NCBI GenBank assembly: GCA_002633005.1
Contig: NMRA01001266.1
Span: forward strand, 1 to 32,696
Source: Phoronis australis
Lineage: Eukaryota; Phoronida; Phoronidae
DNA length: 32,696 nt
Reading direction: 5' to 3'
Part shown: positions 29,951 to 32,696 of the stretch, piece by piece
Layout: each line of letters opens with the position of its first letter
How positions within the stretch are numbered: position 1 is the stretch's first letter
The notes under the pieces: generated by a model
Databases searched by the model: none
Seen by the model: only the letters and a program-made list of their open reading frames with translations
What the model was told of the DNA's origin: nothing
Position numbers and translations under genes: made by a program

Positions 29951-30587
29951 CTGGAAATAAATGACGAGACCAGCAATGAAGACAAATTATAACTTGATGT
30001 TATACACGCGGGTTAATTACGATGGTGCCACCATAGAAAATGTAGGCAAGACGTCATCTCAAGCGGAGCACCAGTCAATGAGTATGTCACTGACTTCACT
30101 CTTAATACTAACTGTTGGGAGAAGGAACAATTCAGTCCAGCTGCAGCCAGCAATGCAAGTCTACGAAAGTCTCACATTTTTTGAAAGGGGCACAGACGGA
30201 TTTATATTTGGTCGCAAAACTCCTAGACTTACAAAAACCTCTCGTTTTGATTCAACTCCAGACAACAGCAGTTTTCAAATCGAGGCTAAATCCAGACATC
30301 AGTGTTCTCCATTGCCAAGCCTTGTCGCAGTCGTTTGCTCAGCACCACGACTCGTAGGCCAATAACTTACTACGATTCAAAGTTACTAAAAGGGGTAACA
30401 GAGTAACAAAACCTAATGCTCCTTCTAGTATTTTTGACAATTTTAGACAAAAATAATAAGTTTATCTTTTTCAAAGGCATCAAAAACTGCTGCAAATGGC
30501 CAGAATTCCTCAGAATCATTATCAGATGGTAGCTATATGACCTAAAACTATGATATAGCATCTGTTTGTTGTTACTTATCTTCTACA
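29951..30587. other. Upstream of DPM2, nothing recognised
   Basis: DPM2 exon 1 should lie to the right of 29950 and end in ATG|GT. No convincing candidate was found here; ATG|GTGGCA at about 30023 has a weak donor and poor start context. Confidence 0.4.
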
Positions 30588-30715
30588 CAACAAGAGCAAT
30601 GCAGAATGTTGAAATGCGCACACGAGTGCAACGTAAACAGTTTGCCTCAAGGTCTGTTTATTAGTATGAAAATGGTCACTAGATGGTGCACACTATGTCA
30701 AACGTGATAAAAAAT
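30588..30715 (-). mobile_element. 3'-end fragment of the element at 18726-20700
   Basis: CAAGAGCAATGCAGAATGTT and AAATGCGC match the reverse complement of the 3' end of the DSN1-intron element. Further on, CACTAGATGG and TTATTAGTATG match its CTCTACTGGCC and CCAATAAAC part in order. So it is a diverged copy in the opposite direction. Confidence 0.75.
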
Positions 30716-31115
30716 GGGAAGGCGTCGTCATCTTTGTAATAGAAAGCTATTCATGTGACTCAGTAGAAATTTTTGTGGTAATCGCGCACATGATGAAAGT
30801 GTTAACGGTTACCAAAAAGTGGAATTGGAATTCTTTGCCAAAGTCCCCTTAATTCTCATAGTTGTAGTGCTTCATCAAAGATGTGTGTAGAACTGTAGAA
30901 GCAGAAAGGATCACTGCAGAAAGTAAATGCCTTTTTAAGTGATAGTTCAAAGTGTAAAATGTATTTTTGACGAGGTGAAAACTTAATTGGTGATTTCCCT
31001 ACCGCCCGTTTAAAATACATGGGACAAAATTAGTACAGAAAGCTATTTGAAGTATTGTAGCCCCTGAACCGCCAACTGAGGGGATACGTGTTGCCGATCA
31101 CTGTATCACGACACT
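30716..31115. other. Intergenic, nothing recognised
   Basis: No exon, RNA gene or element end seen. Confidence 0.5.
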
Positions 31116-31310
31116 AAGCTACGTCTTAGGCAATGACCATCGCCTCTGTTGGCCCGACCAGAGGCGATGCAGCTCCTATAGGCGCTCCATGTGCTGGAAG
31201 CTTTTCCGCGAATTATGCCTCGCACCGACTAAAACATCAAAGTCACGTTGATAGGTAAACTTTTGCGCATAGAGGAACACCTTAGGAGGTTGTCATTGCC
31301 TAGGCTACGT
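31116..31310. mobile_element. Foldback element, copy D (partial left arm)
   Basis: Contains the outer hairpin CATCGCCTCTG..CAGAGGCGATG, GGAAGCTTTTCCGCGAATTA, ACATCAAAGTCACGTTG and ACACCTTAGGAGGTTGTC, then stops and is followed at once by another left arm. Confidence 0.8.
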
Positions 31311-31590
31311 GTTACTGTAGGCAATGACCATCGCCTCTGTTGGCCTGAACCAGAGGCGATGTAGAGGCTATAGGCACTCTGTACGCCAGAAGCTTTTCGG
31401 CGAATTATGCCTCGCACCGACTAAACCATCAAAGCCACGCTGTTATAACTACCTTTTGCGCATAGACGAACACCTTAGGAGGTTGTCGATGTGTTTAAGT
31501 TCTTCCAACTCGAACAAATACTCCCGTTATGAAACTTTTTCTTTGAGCAGTCCCTATTTCAGTTCCCAAAATCGTGAAATCAACTTTTTC
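31311..31590. mobile_element. Foldback element, copy E (left arm)
   Basis: Full-length left arm from the outer hairpin to the inner end CAGTTCCCAAAATCG. High similarity to the reverse complement of 31957-32225, so E and F are probably the two arms of one young element. Confidence 0.85.
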
Positions 31591-31956
31591 ATTTTTTTAA
31601 CCAGGCCGAAGGTCAGAAGTTGCGGACCTACCGGCGAACTTTGAAAGCTGAAGTTCCCGCCCTTCGCGTACGTGCTGCCGGGAACCAGCCGTGCATTTGC
31701 CGTGTTGTTAAACATTAAAATGTCAAATATGTGCACATGGACTATTAAATGTCATATCAACAGCATTTATTTTTATCAAATACAAACAATGATTCATTGA
31801 AATACAATCAGTTTCAAGTAACGCCAATTAAAGACAAGTATAAGTGGTGGCATTTTGGAAACGAACATTCGACTGACAAGACCGCAATGGCTCACCTTTG
31901 GCCTATTTAAAGATTGAGGTCATGAATTGGAGCGTGCGCAGTATAAAAATGGTGAG
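31591..31956. other. Loop between foldback arms E and F
   Basis: About 365 bp, including a CpG-rich part at about 31600-31690. TATAAAA then ATGGTGAGT occurs on the plus strand near 31942-31958. On the minus strand a frame ends at CCG|GTAGGT near 31628. No gene recognised. Confidence 0.4.
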
Positions 31957-32235
31957 TTCACAATTTTGGGAACTGAAATAGAGACTACTGGAAGAAAAAG
32001 TTTCATAACGGGAGTATTTGTTCGAGTTGGAAGGAATTAATCACATCGACAACATCCTAAGGTGTTCGTCTATGCGCAAAAGGTAGTTATAACAACGTGG
32101 CTTTGATGGTTTAGTCGGTGCGAGGCTTAATTCGCCGAAAAGCTTCCGGCGTACAGAGCGCCTATAGCCTCTACATCGCCTCTGGTTCGGGCCAACAGAG
32201 GCGATGGTCATTGCCTACGTGTTACTGTTGGCGTT
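31957..32235. mobile_element. Foldback element, copy F (right arm)
   Basis: Reverse-complement arm: AATTTTGGGAACTGAAATAG, AGTTGGAAGGAATTAA, GTCGGTGCGAGGC, GCCGAAAAGCTTCCGGC and the outer hairpin. Short open frames here (for example 32118-32300) repeat those of other copies and are not genes. Confidence 0.85.
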
Positions 32236-32696
32236 GCTCACGCCGAAATAAGGCTAAGCTACCGCCAGAGAAAGCAGTGGTCAAACAAGTTCACCGGTGA
32301 AATTTTTGGCATTTATTGTTTGTTGGAGATAACAAATAATCATCAAAGGATATAAAACAATCATAATTTTGATACCATTTTCTCCTTTTAATTGTGAAGA
32401 AAACTATGAAATCTTGTCTTCAGCTGGCAGACGAATGACCTTCACCTTGAATCGGGTAAAAAGTGCACAGCGAACATTTACAAACTATTTTAAAAAAGCT
32501 AAAAAATTCTTTTTGTCAAAAAATGCCCATTTATTTTTTCAGTGCTATTTAGTTTGCATCCCTGTTGCAGAATAACTCTATTGAGATCGAAAATGGAACT
32601 GATCGAAATAATCCAATTGCCCATTCACTTCCTTTCAAAACACGGTAGGTTTTCGTCTTGGTGTGCGCGTTTTCGGTTTCACTTTGCACACTCTCT
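32236..32696. other. Right edge, nothing recognised
   Basis: AT-rich sequence. A minus-strand AAAATG|GTATCA near 32371-32380 could in principle be the sought DPM2 exon 1 end, but the context is too AT-rich to support it. Confidence 0.4.

Noticed and set aside
29961-30365. 134-codon plus-strand frame upstream of DPM2
   Set aside because: No recognisable protein features and a second overlapping frame is equally open.

Overview
This is a AT-leaning, intron-rich animal genomic window, not a prokaryotic one. Conserved protein segments occur as short islands (51-163 bp) bounded by GT..AG splice signals whose phases join without conflict, and the introns carry minisatellites, foldback elements and transposon remnants. 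The three genes are general metazoan genes. The repeat style (elements with a 'CCTAGTGGC' core, GTCC microsatellite and a conserved 3' end) resembles what is common in marine invertebrates such as hemichordates, amphioxus and molluscs; the phylum cannot be fixed from this sequence alone.

Layout. (1) 231-10611, minus strand: an MVB12A/B-like (FAM125) ESCRT-I subunit gene. Nine coding exons give 288 residues containing a full MABP domain, a Pro-rich linker and the first two exons of the C-terminal UMA domain; the last exon lies beyond the left edge. A probable non-coding first exon ends at 10611. (2) 10612-12774: intergenic space between two divergent genes, no gene recognised. (3) 12775-27082, plus strand: DSN1, the kinetochore MIS12-complex subunit, complete from start to stop in at least ten coding exons (293 residues, or 312 with an alternative exon 2). 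Its introns hold a foldback element, a higher-order repeat of about 2 kb, a hAT-like element, a possible frame-breaking cassette exon and a possible internal promoter with a short first exon. (4) 27083-28628: convergent 3' region with a 41-bp tandem repeat and a strong hairpin. (5) 28629-29950, minus strand: DPM2, the small two-helix subunit of dolichol-phosphate-mannose synthase; every codon except the initiator ATG is visible in three exons. (6) 29951-32696: no recognised exon; a 3'-end fragment of the same repeat found in DSN1, and three more arms of the foldback family.

The three genes serve unrelated housekeeping roles (endosomal sorting, kinetochore assembly, ER glycosylation), so the order looks like ordinary gene neighbourhood rather than a functional cluster. 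The exon models were built by reading splice sites, phase and similarity to known families by eye; no database search or transcript evidence was available. I did not find a convincing new biological system; the most interesting observations are the splice and promoter oddities inside DSN1 and the way tandem repeats and mobile elements abut splice sites.
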